The notes: generated by a model from the letters alone, not told the origin. DNA of 64,000 bases from an uncultured Clostridia bacterium (GCA_947175195.1 CAMWLQ010000001.1:62001-126000); one strand, 5' to 3'. Shown: positions 19,122 to 28,376, numbered from the stretch's first letter. A program made the numbers and translations.

Positions 19122-19140
19122 TTTCGTATGGTATACGAAA
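19122..19140. promoter_or_regulatory. Palindrome upstream of the two-component operon
   Basis: 19-bp inverted repeat TTTCGTATGGTATACGAAA between the pyk stop and the response regulator start. It is not followed by a T run, so an operator is likelier than a terminator. Confidence 0.5.
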
Positions 19141-19146
19141 TAGTAT

Positions 19147-20568
19147 TTAAAAGCGTTTCACCGTTTCTATACGCATAGTATTGGTGTTGCCCGACACGCC
19201 GACGGGCACGCCCGCGGCAACGACCACAAGATCGCCCTCGGACACCATGCCGGTGTTGAGCGCACAGTTCACCACGTGACGGAACAGCTCGTCGGACGAA
19301 TCCTGCTTTTTGCTGAGCGTGGGCACAACGCCCCAGTTCATGGCAAGCTGATTGTACGCCTTTTCCGAGGTCGTGGGCGCTATTATGGGCGCGGACGGAC
19401 GGAAACGCGAAATCTTGCGCGCGGTGTAGCCCGACTGCGACACGGCGATTATCGCCTTGGCGTCAAGGTCGAACGCCGCCGCGCATGTGGAATGCGATAC
19501 GGCGTCGGTTATCGACTTGATGTCCGCGTCGAGCGCATTAAACCGCTTTTTGTAATCGATACCGCTTTCGGCGCGTTCGGCGATTGTCGCCATCGTGCGC
19601 ACCGACTCCACGGGATAGTTGCCCGCCGCCGTTTCGCCCGAAAGCATAATAGCGGACGAGCCGTCGTACACGGCGTTTGCCACGTCGGATATTTCCGCAC
19701 GCGTGGGGCGCGGATTTGTCACCATCGATTCCAGCATTTGCGTGGCGGTAATGACCTTTTTGCCGCTGCGGTAGCACCGCGAAATTATATCCTTTTGTAT
19801 TCCGGGCAGCTCCTCAAACGGTATTTCCACACCCATATCGCCGCGCGCGACCATAACGCCGTCGCACTCGGCAAGTATAGACATAACGTTGTCCACACCC
19901 GAACGGTTTTCTATTTTTGCGATAAGCTGAATATTGTTGGCGTCGTTCTCGTTGAGCAAACGCTTAATTATGCGCACGTCGTCGACCGAGCGCACAAACG
20001 ACATTGCAATGTAGTCCACGTCTTGGGAAATACCAAACTCTATGTCCGCGCGGTCGCCGTCGGACAGGTACGGCATGTCAATGAACGTGTCGGGCATATT
20101 AATGCTCTTGCGATTGGAAAGATACCCGTCGTTCATTACGGTTGTTACAATATCGGTCTTGTTCACACTGTCCACGGACAGCTCGATAAGTCCGTCGTTT
20201 ACAAGTATGCGAGTTCCCTTTTTAACGTACTGCGGAAGGTCCTCGTAAGATACGGACACGATTGTTTTGTCGCCCTCGATCTCGCGCGTGGTCAGCGTAA
20301 ACTTGTCGCCCTTTTTCAGCTCGACCTTGCCGTCCTTAAACGTTCTTATGCGAATTTCGGGTCCCTTGGTGTCAAGCAGTATGGCAACGGGCACGCCCAA
20401 CTCCTTGCGCGCGCGCTTGACCATGTCCATACGCCGTTTATGCTCGTCGTACGTGCTGTGCGAAAAGTTGAGCCGCGCAACGTTCATTCCCGCGCGTATC
20501 ATGCTTTTAAGCACCGAGTAATCGTCGGTTGCAGGTCCCAGCGTGCATACAATTTTTGTTCTGCGCAT
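19147..20568 (-). CDS. pyk: Pyruvate kinase
   Basis: Converts PEP and ADP to pyruvate and ATP. 473 residues, the standard length without the extra C-terminal PEP-utiliser domain found in some Firmicutes. The barrel motifs RLNFSHS, DTKGPEIR, KIENRSG (active lysine) and ATQMLESM are intact. A GGAGG site lies 7 bases upstream of the ATG. The stop is 39 nt before the two-component operon. Confidence 0.97.
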   Translation of the reverse strand: MRRTKIVCTLGPATDDYSVLKSMIRAGMNVARLNFSHSTYDEHKRRMDMVKRARKELGVPVAILLDTKGPEIRIRTFKDGKVELKKGDKFTLTTREIEGDKTIVSVSYEDLPQYVKKGTRILVNDGLIELSVDSVNKTDIVTTVMNDGYLSNRKSINMPDTFIDMPYLSDGDRADIEFGISQDVDYIAMSFVRSVDDVRIIKRLLNENDANNIQLIAKIENRSGVDNVMSILAECDGVMVARGDMGVEIPFEELPGIQKDIISRCYRSGKKVITATQMLESMVTNPRPTRAEISDVANAVYDGSSAIMLSGETAAGNYPVESVRTMATIAERAESGIDYKKRFNALDADIKSITDAVSHSTCAAAFDLDAKAIIAVSQSGYTARKISRFRPSAPIIAPTTSEKAYNQLAMNWGVVPTLSKKQDSSDELFRHVVNCALNTGMVSEGDLVVVAAGVPVGVSGNTNTMRIETVKRF

Positions 20569-20678
20569 AATGTTACTTCCTCCGTCAGCAACAGTGTATA
20601 GTGAAGAGTTAAGAGTGAAGAGTTTCGGATTGCGCTTACGCGCCCTTATTAAAGAAACTACTTAATTATGAATTAAAA

Positions 20679-21272
20679 TTAAAGTATTTCCTTAATACGC
20701 TGTATAAGCATCGCCTTTTCGTTGCCCTTCACCTTTTGAGCATACGACATTAACAGCGTGGACTGCTTGCGGTTAAGCTCCACCTTGCGCTGCGCGTTCT
20801 TTTTCATCATCTCGATAAAGAACTTATCGAGGAACTCGAGCATATACTGCCCGAACGAGCTTTTCATAGCCTCGTTCTTGATTACGTTTTTGAATATGCC
20901 GTCAACAATATCCACCTTGTTCGCGACAAGCAGGTTTATAGCCATAGTGAACGGCTCGCCCTTGTCGGCGGTCGGCGAAAAGCCGAACACGGCACGGTTG
21001 ACGACCGCGCGGTCTATAAGCGTCTTTTGCACTTTGGCTGCGTTCGCCTTTAAAAACAGCTCGTATACATGATCGATATACAGCTTGGCAAAGGCAAGGT
21101 TTTTAAGGTCCGCGTCGTTGCGGATAAGCATAAATTCCCAAAGGTCCTCGGCAAAGCCGTAGTCCAGCTTGAGCATAGCGCCGAAGTACTTGTCGACGGC
21201 GGCTTGTTTCAACATATCGGAATTAAAGAATTCGCTAAAAATCTCGTACTGCTTGATCTGTTTGGTGTTCAT
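20679..21272 (-). CDS. Unknown soluble protein
   Basis: 197 residues, mostly helical in appearance, rich in K, F and aromatic residues, with no signal peptide or membrane segment. No family was recognised. It has a clear sigma-A promoter (21307-21335) and a GAGG site, so it is expressed separately from pyk downstream. The C-terminus is basic (YAQKVKGNEKAMLIQRIKEI). Base composition matches its neighbours. Confidence 0.75.
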   Translation of the reverse strand: MNTKQIKQYEIFSEFFNSDMLKQAAVDKYFGAMLKLDYGFAEDLWEFMLIRNDADLKNLAFAKLYIDHVYELFLKANAAKVQKTLIDRAVVNRAVFGFSPTADKGEPFTMAINLLVANKVDIVDGIFKNVIKNEAMKSSFGQYMLEFLDKFFIEMMKKNAQRKVELNRKQSTLLMSYAQKVKGNEKAMLIQRIKEIL

Positions 21273-21306
21273 AAATCCTCACAATAAAAAATTATTTTTC
21301 ACCTTA

Positions 21307-21335
21307 ATTATACAACATGAGCCTGCCAAAATCAA
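21307..21335 (-). promoter_or_regulatory. Sigma-A promoter of the 197-residue gene
   Basis: TTGATT (complement of 21330-21335), 17-bp spacer, TATAAT (complement of 21307-21312). Confidence 0.75.
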
Positions 21336-21404
21336 GCGTTTTGTAAAATTTGCTGTTGTGTTATTAACTAAAAAACCGACCGAGCGCAATACCCTATCGT
21401 TTCA

Positions 21405-22715
21405 TCATAATACAGCCAGCATCAGCCACAGCGAGCCGAGCGCGGCGGCAAGCGTAGGCAAAGCCACGACAACGCCTATTTTAAGAAAATCTATATACTT
21501 AAACTTTACCTCGTGCTTATTCAAAATATTGCTCCACATTATCCCCGCCAGCGCGCCTATGGGAGTAAACAGCGCGCCGAGGTTTGAGCCGATTATTGTT
21601 GCAAACACCGCACCCGTCCCTGCAACACCGCCTGTCGATTGTATGATTGACGAAAACAGCACGCTCATGGGAATGTTGTTTATCAGGTTGGACGCGAGGA
21701 AGGATGTCGTGCCGTATTTAAGTATGGGCAGGCTGCCGCCCAACAATTTGCCTATTGCGGCGGTTACACCGTTCTCGTTCAAAGCTATTATAAGTATGAA
21801 CATTGACAGCACAAATGGTATCAACTGGTATGGCGCGCGCTTAACGCAGCCGAGCATAGCCGCAGGCTTTTGCCGCCGCACAATAGCGATAACACCCGAT
21901 ATAATAAACAGGCTGCCCACGGCGCATGCGGAAACAATCCACATTTCGATATTGACATACGATCCTATCGCAAGCAAAACGGTGCAAGCGGCAAGGTGCA
22001 CTATCCCCACCCACAGCAAAAGCTTGTCTTGTATAACAACAGTTTCAGCCTCTCCTTCTATGGGCGCGGCAAGTTTTTTGCGAAACAGCAAGAACAGCGC
22101 AAGGAATGCGACCAGCCCCGCCGCCACCGTCGGGACAATGCTCACTTTTAGGTATTGCACAAAATCTATTCCGCTTGCGGTTGCAAGATAGATATTGGTG
22201 GGATTGCCTATAACAAGCGCCATACTCCAGGTGTTGGCGGCTACAAACTCGGCGGCAAGGTACGGCAACGGGTTTATTTCGGCGTTCTTGGCAAAGTAGC
22301 AAATAAAGGGCGTAAACGACAGGATTATTACGTCGTTAGACGTGAACACGGTCAGCACCGAAACGGTTATGTATAGGAGCAAAAACAGCTTTGTTTGGCT
22401 GGTCTTGGATTTTTTAAGAACAACGCTCGCAAGAAACCTGAAAAATCCCAGCTCGTCGAGGAATATGGACAACACCGTCATCGACACAAATAGCACGAGT
22501 ATTTTAACGGGATTGACGGCTGTGTCGGAGATAAGCGCGTCGCCTACCGCTTTAATGCTCGCCCCGCCGCACGCAAGCAGTATGCACGCGCCCGCAAGCG
22601 TTATCAGCCAATACGTATCTATACTGATTTTTCCTATCCGTATCTTGGGGAAAAACAGTATACTCAGTATCATAGCGACACAGGTTATGGAGCAAATAAC
22701 AATAGCAAGCTTCAT
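21405..22715 (-). CDS. ArsB/NhaD (ion transporter superfamily) permease
   Basis: About 436 residues from the ATG at 22715; a TTG nine codons upstream extends the frame. It has about 11 membrane segments and two inverted halves. The family signatures are TVFTSNDVIILSFTPF and VAANTWSMALVIGNPTNIYL, which match the re-entrant motifs of arsenite pumps and Na+/H+ or dicarboxylate relatives. No ars genes are nearby, so the substrate is open. The upstream region carries TTTTCGACA, a motif seen in several other gaps. Confidence 0.82.
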   Translation of the reverse strand: MKLAIVICSITCVAMILSILFFPKIRIGKISIDTYWLITLAGACILLACGGASIKAVGDALISDTAVNPVKILVLFVSMTVLSIFLDELGFFRFLASVVLKKSKTSQTKLFLLLYITVSVLTVFTSNDVIILSFTPFICYFAKNAEINPLPYLAAEFVAANTWSMALVIGNPTNIYLATASGIDFVQYLKVSIVPTVAAGLVAFLALFLLFRKKLAAPIEGEAETVVIQDKLLLWVGIVHLAACTVLLAIGSYVNIEMWIVSACAVGSLFIISGVIAIVRRQKPAAMLGCVKRAPYQLIPFVLSMFILIIALNENGVTAAIGKLLGGSLPILKYGTTSFLASNLINNIPMSVLFSSIIQSTGGVAGTGAVFATIIGSNLGALFTPIGALAGIMWSNILNKHEVKFKYIDFLKIGVVVALPTLAAALGSLWLMLAVL

Positions 22716-22764
22716 ACATACCAATATAGCACTTTTCGACAAAAATGTTAAACAAAATCCGCTA

Positions 22765-22793
22765 TTGATTTTACATTGAAAAAATGCTAAAAT
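22765..22793 (+). promoter_or_regulatory. Sigma-A promoter of the ECF sigma operon
   Basis: TTGATT 22765-22770, 17-bp spacer, TAAAAT 22788-22793. Predicted +1 is near 22800, so the motif at 22806 is transcribed. Confidence 0.75.
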
Positions 22794-22805
22794 CTTTTTA
22801 CTATA

Positions 22806-22847
22806 GTGAGTAAAACCTTTGCCTTAAACGTTGATTAAGTAGAAAGG
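22806..22847 (+). promoter_or_regulatory. 42-nt conserved leader motif, copy A
   Basis: 37 of 42 positions match copy B at 63259-63300 without gaps. The core TTAAACGTTGATTAAGTAGA is identical. Copy A lies in the 5' untranslated region of the sigma gene. It may be an RNA element or an operator. Confidence 0.65.
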
Positions 22848-22872
22848 GCTAAAAGTCTTTTCCGAGGGAACG

Positions 22873-23421
22873 GTGGAACGCGGAACAGAGTTGTACAACA
22901 AATATTTACGTGGCGATAACGAGGCGCTCGAGCAGCTTGTTATCGAGTACGGCGACGGACTAATCGGGTACGCCTATTGTTTCCTGCGCGATTTCGCTGC
23001 AGCCGAAGACGTAATGGAAGACACGTTTGCCACATTAATAGTCAAGCGCAAAAGGTTTGAGGCGCGCGCGCCGTTCGAGGCGTATCTTTTCAGGATAGCG
23101 CGCAACAAGTGCTTGGACCGCTTGCGCAAGGCAAAACGCGAAACGCGGTTGGACGACAGTACGGAGCTTGCCGCTACATCAAATGCGGAAGACGACGCGC
23201 TAAAGATTGTGCGGGACGAAAAGGTGTACAAGGCAATGCTCACCCTGCCGCAAGACTACCGCACCGTGCTGTACTTGACGTACTACCAAGGCTTTTCGGT
23301 AGACGAGATACGTTCGGCACTCGGCAAGAACAAAAAGCAGGTATACAACCTGTTATCGCGCGCCAAAGCCGCCCTCAAAGAATTATTGATTAAGGAAGGT
23401 ATCGGTTATGAAGACCTATAA
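22873..23421 (+). CDS. ECF-type RNA polymerase sigma factor
   Basis: 182 residues from a GTG start with GAGGG upstream. Region 2 is seen in FRIARNKCLDRLRK and the preceding AAEDVMEDTF. Region 4 is the helix-turn-helix around YYQGFSVDEIRSALGKNKKQ. There is no sigma region 1.1 or 3, as in extracytoplasmic-function sigmas. It overlaps by 14 nt a gene for a single-pass membrane protein with an external beta-propeller, the usual arrangement for a sigma and its membrane regulator. Confidence 0.92.
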   Translation: MERGTELYNKYLRGDNEALEQLVIEYGDGLIGYAYCFLRDFAAAEDVMEDTFATLIVKRKRFEARAPFEAYLFRIARNKCLDRLRKAKRETRLDDSTELAATSNAEDDALKIVRDEKVYKAMLTLPQDYRTVLYLTYYQGFSVDEIRSALGKNKKQVYNLLSRAKAALKELLIKEGIGYEDL

Positions 23422-25252
23422 AGAGAGAACGCAAAGCATTCTCCAAAAAGCGGAAGTGCAAAAGCGTAAAAAGCGAAGAATAACACTAATATCGGTTTTG
23501 TCGAGCGTTGCGGCGGTATTACTCGCGTTCAACCTCGTGCTGTTCGTGCCGTACACAGTCGGCGACGTAGATATAACAAAGTACAGCTCGAGCGAGTATT
23601 ACGACATTATCCAACAGCTTTACGGACTCACCTATTCGCCGCGCAAAACAAACAACTTTAAAGAATGGTTCGGTGATGTATTCAAGGCGGGCTCCGCTCC
23701 CATAAATTGGGGTTTGGCTACCGCACGTCCCGGAGCGTCGGTCGATATGAGCGCCCCAAGCGGCAACAGCTACCAAGAAACAACACTCAACCAAACGGAT
23801 GGCGTCACCGAAGGCGATTTATTCAAGCGCAGCGATACGCATATATTCTATCTCGGATACACATTGGTGAACAATGCCCCATCATACAATTTGCGCGTTT
23901 ATACCGTCGCGGGCGAAGACTCACAAATGATTGTCAACTACAAAATCGCACCCGATGACGAAACGTCGTTTAGTAGTATCTCTCAACGCGAAATGTATTT
24001 GAGCGAGGATCTAAGCACAATAACCGTTATATCCTCTTGTTACTTTGAAAATGGAGGCAGATCGCACACGGCTGTAATCAAATTAGACGTGTCCGATTTA
24101 TACCATATAACCGAAACGGCAAGAACGTATATATCCGGAAAATACGTCAGCTCACGCATTGCGGACGACAATTTGCTTGTTATATCCGACTTTACGGTGC
24201 GGAGCAACACGGACTTCGACAACGTGTCGGCGTACGTTCCACAGGTCGGCAAAAAAGACAGTTTGAAACCGTTGGCGGCAAATGACATTGTGTGTCCTAA
24301 AAACGCCGACGATCCGCACTATACCGTCATTTGCTCGCTAAACGACAAATTGGATGTAAATGACTCCGTCGCGCTACTGTCATTTTCTGACGACGTGTAC
24401 GTTTCGCAAAACAACCTGTTTGCAACACATACGTACGACAAAAAAGTCAAAACGGGCGATAATCAAAAAACGGAATACACGCGCGATATGACCGAAATAC
24501 GCATTGTGCCGTACAAAGACGGAACGTTCGGCGATACCCGTGCGGTAACTGCGGAGGGCAGCGTGCTCAACAGGTACAGCCTCGACGAGTACAACGGGGT
24601 GCTCCGCGCGACAACTACGGTGCACTTTTCGAGCGGACTTAGTAACAGGTGCATGCTGTACTGCTATGATTTGGACACGCTGGAGATAGCGGCAAAGGTA
24701 GTCAACTTCGCACCCGCAGGCGAATCGGTCATGTCGGCGCGATTCGACGGCGATACTGCGTACGTATGCACTGCCAAAACTTATATCAATATTACCGACC
24801 CGGTGTTCGCATTCGACCTTTCAGATTTGAATAATATCACATACAAGGACACAGGCACTATCCCCGGATACTCGCTGTCGCTAAACAGCTTTGCCGATAA
24901 TACCCTGCTCGGCATAGGCTACGGCAACAACAGCTTGGTGCTTAAAATCGAGCTGTACAAGCAAACGGACAATAACATTCAGTCGGTCGCCAAGTACGAA
25001 GAATGGGGCGTAATTTTTTCGGACGAATTCAAGGCGCATCTGATTGACGCGGAAAACGGCATTATAGGCTTGGGAATATTGGGTCAAAGCAGCGCACGCT
25101 ACGCCATGTTCCGATATGACGGTTACGAGCTCGTCGAAATCGCGTCGACAGAAACAACTACAAGAAATGTCGATTATATGCGCGCAACAGTAATTGACGG
25201 GTACGCCTATATCTTAGACGAAAAAGGTTTCAACGTAATAAAACTCGCATAA
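23408..25252 (+). CDS. Membrane-anchored secreted beta-propeller protein, putative regulator of the ECF sigma
   Basis: 614 residues. A basic cytoplasmic N-terminus of about 25 residues and one membrane segment (about 26-48) precede a long outside domain of beta repeats, resembling Firmicute proteins with the C-terminal beta-propeller domain. Repeated units such as TDGVTEGDLFKRSDTHIFYL and IITD/VISDF-type strands are visible. The overlap with the sigma gene suggests co-translation. The short cytoplasmic tail could bind the sigma, but no zinc anti-sigma motif is present, so that role is inference. A strong terminator follows. Confidence 0.8.
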   Translation: MKTYKERTQSILQKAEVQKRKKRRITLISVLSSVAAVLLAFNLVLFVPYTVGDVDITKYSSSEYYDIIQQLYGLTYSPRKTNNFKEWFGDVFKAGSAPINWGLATARPGASVDMSAPSGNSYQETTLNQTDGVTEGDLFKRSDTHIFYLGYTLVNNAPSYNLRVYTVAGEDSQMIVNYKIAPDDETSFSSISQREMYLSEDLSTITVISSCYFENGGRSHTAVIKLDVSDLYHITETARTYISGKYVSSRIADDNLLVISDFTVRSNTDFDNVSAYVPQVGKKDSLKPLAANDIVCPKNADDPHYTVICSLNDKLDVNDSVALLSFSDDVYVSQNNLFATHTYDKKVKTGDNQKTEYTRDMTEIRIVPYKDGTFGDTRAVTAEGSVLNRYSLDEYNGVLRATTTVHFSSGLSNRCMLYCYDLDTLEIAAKVVNFAPAGESVMSARFDGDTAYVCTAKTYINITDPVFAFDLSDLNNITYKDTGTIPGYSLSLNSFADNTLLGIGYGNNSLVLKIELYKQTDNNIQSVAKYEEWGVIFSDEFKAHLIDAENGIIGLGILGQSSARYAMFRYDGYELVEIASTETTTRNVDYMRATVIDGYAYILDEKGFNVIKLA

Positions 25253-25272
25253 AAGAATTACGCTGTTAAAAC

Positions 25273-25304
25273 AAAAGCGGGAACAAAATGTTCCCGCTTT
25301 TTTA
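25273..25304. terminator. Strong bidirectional terminator
   Basis: 13-bp stem AAAAGCGGGAACA / TGTTCCCGCTTTT with flanking A and T runs, between convergent genes. Confidence 0.92.
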
Positions 25305-25787
25305 TTTCAATTCATCAACAAAGTTTTGCATCCTTTTTGTTACGAGTCGATCGCCTTTCATATTAATCAATTCTTCACGGCTCACCCACTTATAGGCGAT
25401 AGTTTCACCCTCTTGCAATATAATGCCGTCTTTATCCCAATCGGTAATACAAAGGAACTCAACGTAAACGGAATGCGTCGAATTATCAACCACTCGCCCA
25501 ACCTCGGTCAGCTCGGGCGCGACGATACCAGTTTCCTCGCGCAGCTCTCTAACTGCGCATTCAATCGGCGTTTCGCCCGCCAGTGCCGAGCCGCCCGCAG
25601 TCGCCTCCCACATTCCGCCGTACGACTTTCTATAATCACGTTGCATAAGCAAATACGTGCCGTCAGTATGCTTTACCAAAATATCGCAAACAAGATGAAA
25701 CAGCCCGTCATCGATTTTCACACCGCGCACAAGCTGTTTGCCCTCTATCTTTTCAAAGTCCGAATTATACGCGTCCCAAATTTCCAT
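25302..25787 (-). CDS. Nudix hydrolase
   Basis: 161 residues. The Nudix box reads G-x5-E-x7-REL-REETGI (GETPIECAVRELREETGI), fully intact. The N-terminal part (WDAYNSDFEKIEGKQLVRG) is like Nudix proteins of the MutT/isopentenyl-diphosphate isomerase-like type found in Firmicutes. The nucleotide-type substrate cannot be named. It is followed on the same strand by nothing; its upstream neighbour, the P-loop protein, is 15 nt away and probably co-transcribed. Confidence 0.9.
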   Translation of the reverse strand: MEIWDAYNSDFEKIEGKQLVRGVKIDDGLFHLVCDILVKHTDGTYLLMQRDYRKSYGGMWEATAGGSALAGETPIECAVRELREETGIVAPELTEVGRVVDNSTHSVYVEFLCITDWDKDGIILQEGETIAYKWVSREELINMKGDRLVTKRMQNFVDELK

Positions 25788-25802
25788 AAATAATCTCCCT
25801 TG

Positions 25803-26447
25803 TTAAACTAACCCAAAATGTTTTTCCACTGCTTTAAGTGTATTTAAAACCGTTGAATTACCGTTCCTTGCAATCCAATAAAAATCACTTGACTTTATTT
25901 CGTCACATAGCCCCGAATTCAATTTGCGCAACACCTCATTACAATTTTGTTTTGCACGAGCAGGGTTTGTCGCAGAATTGATAAAGGCATTAAAGTCACC
26001 ATGACTTTCTCTTCGGCAATAGTCGTTGATAATATCGCTATTATCTTCTCTAATCAAAAAGACTATTTGATTATAATCGGCAATTTGCTTTGCCTCATCT
26101 ACCGTCAACTGCAAATCACAAACTACTTTGTTACGTTGCGAAAGCTCTATAATGTCATCGAGAATAAACGGTAATTGCTCGTTTGCATTATCCTTCAACC
26201 ATTGAACGTAATCGTCAATATCGCGCAAGAAAAAATCATCGGCATTGTTGAATTGCCTATTCATTGCAGGCTGTTCCAACGCATTGGATAACTTTTTATG
26301 CTTATCAAACTCCACGTCGGCATCATATCTTATAAAACTGTATTTTTCCGCAATGACTTTTGAAATCGTTGTTTTTCCGCCCGTTGCACATCCGGCAATA
26401 AAATATACGTTTTTAAATTGTTCTTTGGCGTACTTATTAAAAAGCAT
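25803..26447 (-). CDS. P-loop NTPase, possible small-molecule kinase
   Basis: 214 residues. The Walker A loop is GCATGGKTT near residues 19-27, following a beta strand (NVYFIA), as in nucleotide or uridylate kinase-like proteins. An aspartate-rich segment (RYDADVEFDK) and a lid-like Arg region (CRRESHGD) are present. No specific kinase family was recognised. Base composition is more AT-rich than the neighbours, which may point to transfer. It is upstream of the Nudix gene. Confidence 0.7.
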   Translation of the reverse strand: MLFNKYAKEQFKNVYFIAGCATGGKTTISKVIAEKYSFIRYDADVEFDKHKKLSNALEQPAMNRQFNNADDFFLRDIDDYVQWLKDNANEQLPFILDDIIELSQRNKVVCDLQLTVDEAKQIADYNQIVFLIREDNSDIINDYCRRESHGDFNAFINSATNPARAKQNCNEVLRKLNSGLCDEIKSSDFYWIARNGNSTVLNTLKAVEKHFGLV

Positions 26448-26654
26448 ATATCCATCCTACCAAACAAAATCCTTATACATAATACCATAAATGCTGCTTA
26501 TATTCAAGTACATTCGATGATATTCAAAATTGCGTGCAAGTAAATCACCCAAAGAAACTGCCCGCGAACTGCGTGCCGAAACTGCTTACTTATAATCGAT
26601 ATTTAATATTCTTTATAATGTTTATCGTATATTGTGTTTACAGCGGCGCGCCAC

Positions 26655-26684
26655 CAAAAAAACACGCACAAGGCGTGTTTTCTT
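26655..26684 (-). terminator. Terminator of the tRNA-Arg gene
   Basis: On the minus strand: AAACACGC / CTTGT / GCGTGTTT followed by a T run (A run at 26655-26662 on +). Confidence 0.85.
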
Positions 26685-26686
26685 GG

Positions 26687-26763
26687 TGGTGCACCCAAAG
26701 AGACTCGAACTCCCAACCTTCTGGTCCGTAGCCAGACGCTCTATCCAATTGCGCTATGAGTGC
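26687..26763 (-). tRNA. tRNA-Arg (anticodon ACG), CCA encoded
   Basis: The acceptor stem GCACTCA pairs with TGGGTGC, the anticodon stem TCTGG/CCAGA encloses the loop CTACGGA, and the T arm holds GTTCGAGTC. The anticodon is ACG, whose A34 is normally converted to inosine by TadA, encoded at 55812. The discriminator A and the CCA end (complement of 26687-26689) are in the DNA. Confidence 0.95.
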
Positions 26764-26846
26764 ATAATAATAATCTCGTAAGCAAACTTACGAAGATTAT
26801 TATAAACCACACATTCAAGTTTGTCAAGCGTTGTAACGCAGTTAAT

Positions 26847-28325
26847 TTAAATTAGTTGAACGTCAGTTGCGATTTTGTTTTGGAACGCCCTGTCGTGTTC
26901 GACGAATATCATTGTCGGGTTAAACGCCGTCAACAGCTCCTCTATTTGTATGCGCGAAAATATGTCTATATAGTTTAGCGGCTCGTCCCAAACGTATAGG
27001 TGCGCGCTTTCGCACAAGCTTTTTGCAATCAGTGTCTTTTTCTTTTGCCCGCCCGAAAAGCCTTCCATATCCTTGTCGAACTGAGATTTATCAAACCCCA
27101 TTTTTTGAAGAATACTTTTAAACAAGCTCTCGTCTATCCTGCTTTCCGCCGCAAGGTCCTTTAGCGTGCCGCGCAAAAACGACGCGTCCTGCGGCACGTA
27201 CGATATTACAAGGTTAGACCCGATTTTTATATCGCCGACATGGTCTATATCTTGCCCGCACAGCAGCTTGAGCAAACTGCTTTTGCCGCTGCCGTTTTTG
27301 CCTTCTATCGCTATCCTATCCCCGCGCTTTATACTGAACGACACGGGCGGCATAACCTTCCTGCCGTCGTAACGCGCCGCAACGTTACTAAACACGACAA
27401 GCGTTTGGGCGCGGTATTCAAGCGGCGCAATCTTTAACTTGTGCGTATACTCAACGTTTTTAAGCAGCTGCGATTTTTGCTCGATTTCCTTTTGCTGGCG
27501 CGCCTCCACCACCTTTGCGCGTTTCATCATCTTAGCGGACTTATGCCCTATCGCGCCCCTATCGGGACGCAGTCCGCCAACGCGCGTGCCTATCTTTGTC
27601 GATTCCACTTTGTCCGACCATTCGGCAGTCCTCCGCGCGGTTTCCTTTAAACGCCTTATATCCGTTTGCAGCCTTGCCGCCTCCTTACGTTCGTAATCCT
27701 GCTGCCGCGCGAAGTCAGCCATAAACGACGAAAAATTTCCGCCAACAACGTCTATATTCGATTTGTTTAACGACAAAATATGATCGACGCAGCCGTCTAA
27801 AAAATTCCTATCGTGCGACACCAATATGAATCCTTTTTTCTTGCGCAAGTATTCCGCCACCAAGTCGCGCGCCGCTGTGTCCAAATGGTTTGTCGGCTCG
27901 TCAATCAGCAAAAACCGTCCCTCGTTCAAAAACAGCGCGGCAAGCAACACCTTGGTTTGTTCGCCGTTGGACAGCGTGCCGAACGGACGGTACAGCACCT
28001 CGGCGCTCACGCCAAGGTACGACAGCTCGCGCATAAACTGCCAATCCTCGGCGGCGGGCGCGACCGCGTGCAAAACATCCTCGGTATTTACGCTCTTGTC
28101 ATTAACCTCGTACGGAAAATAATCGAACGCTACGGACGAAATGATTTTGCCGCCGTATTCGTACTTGCCCATAAGAAGATTTAAAAACGTTGTCTTGCCC
28201 CTGCCGTTCCTGCCCACAAACCCCAGTTTCCAATCGGTGTCAATGCTAAAGCTGACGTTATCGAAAATAAGGTCGTCGCTCGTCGGATAACTAAACGTAA
28301 GATTTTCCACTTTTATAATAGCCAT
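26847..28325 (-). CDS. Lsa-type ABC-F ribosome protection protein
   Basis: About 492 residues from the ATG at 28325 (GGAGG 8 bases upstream). Two ABC domains without membrane segments: Walker A GRNGRGKTT and GKNGSGKSS, signatures LSNGEQTK and FSGGQKKK, and a long charged interdomain linker (about 190-300). The protein reads like the Lsa group, which displaces lincosamides, streptogramin A and pleuromutilins from the 50S ribosome. The second signature's first residue is F where L is usual. It is expressed behind an attenuator with a six-codon uORF. Which drugs it protects against is not readable. Confidence 0.9.
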   Translation of the reverse strand: MAIIKVENLTFSYPTSDDLIFDNVSFSIDTDWKLGFVGRNGRGKTTFLNLLMGKYEYGGKIISSVAFDYFPYEVNDKSVNTEDVLHAVAPAAEDWQFMRELSYLGVSAEVLYRPFGTLSNGEQTKVLLAALFLNEGRFLLIDEPTNHLDTAARDLVAEYLRKKKGFILVSHDRNFLDGCVDHILSLNKSNIDVVGGNFSSFMADFARQQDYERKEAARLQTDIRRLKETARRTAEWSDKVESTKIGTRVGGLRPDRGAIGHKSAKMMKRAKVVEARQQKEIEQKSQLLKNVEYTHKLKIAPLEYRAQTLVVFSNVAARYDGRKVMPPVSFSIKRGDRIAIEGKNGSGKSSLLKLLCGQDIDHVGDIKIGSNLVISYVPQDASFLRGTLKDLAAESRIDESLFKSILQKMGFDKSQFDKDMEGFSGGQKKKTLIAKSLCESAHLYVWDEPLNYIDIFSRIQIEELLTAFNPTMIFVEHDRAFQNKIATDVQLI

Positions 28326-28338
28326 AAATAAAACCTCC

Positions 28339-28376
28339 AAAAACAAAACGAGCTATGAGAAAGTTTCCCATAGCTC
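28339..28376 (-). terminator. Attenuator terminator in the ABC-F leader
   Basis: GAGCTATG...CATAGCTC stem (28350-28376) then TTTTGTTTTT (28339-28349), directly before the ABC-F ribosome-binding site. Its 5' arm and loop contain GAAACTTTC, complementary to two upstream leader segments. Confidence 0.85.

Noticed and set aside
26534..26731. Short frame ending in WCTQRDSNSQPSGP
   Set aside because: It reads through the antisense of tRNA-Arg; this peptide ending is a known artefact of tRNA genes.
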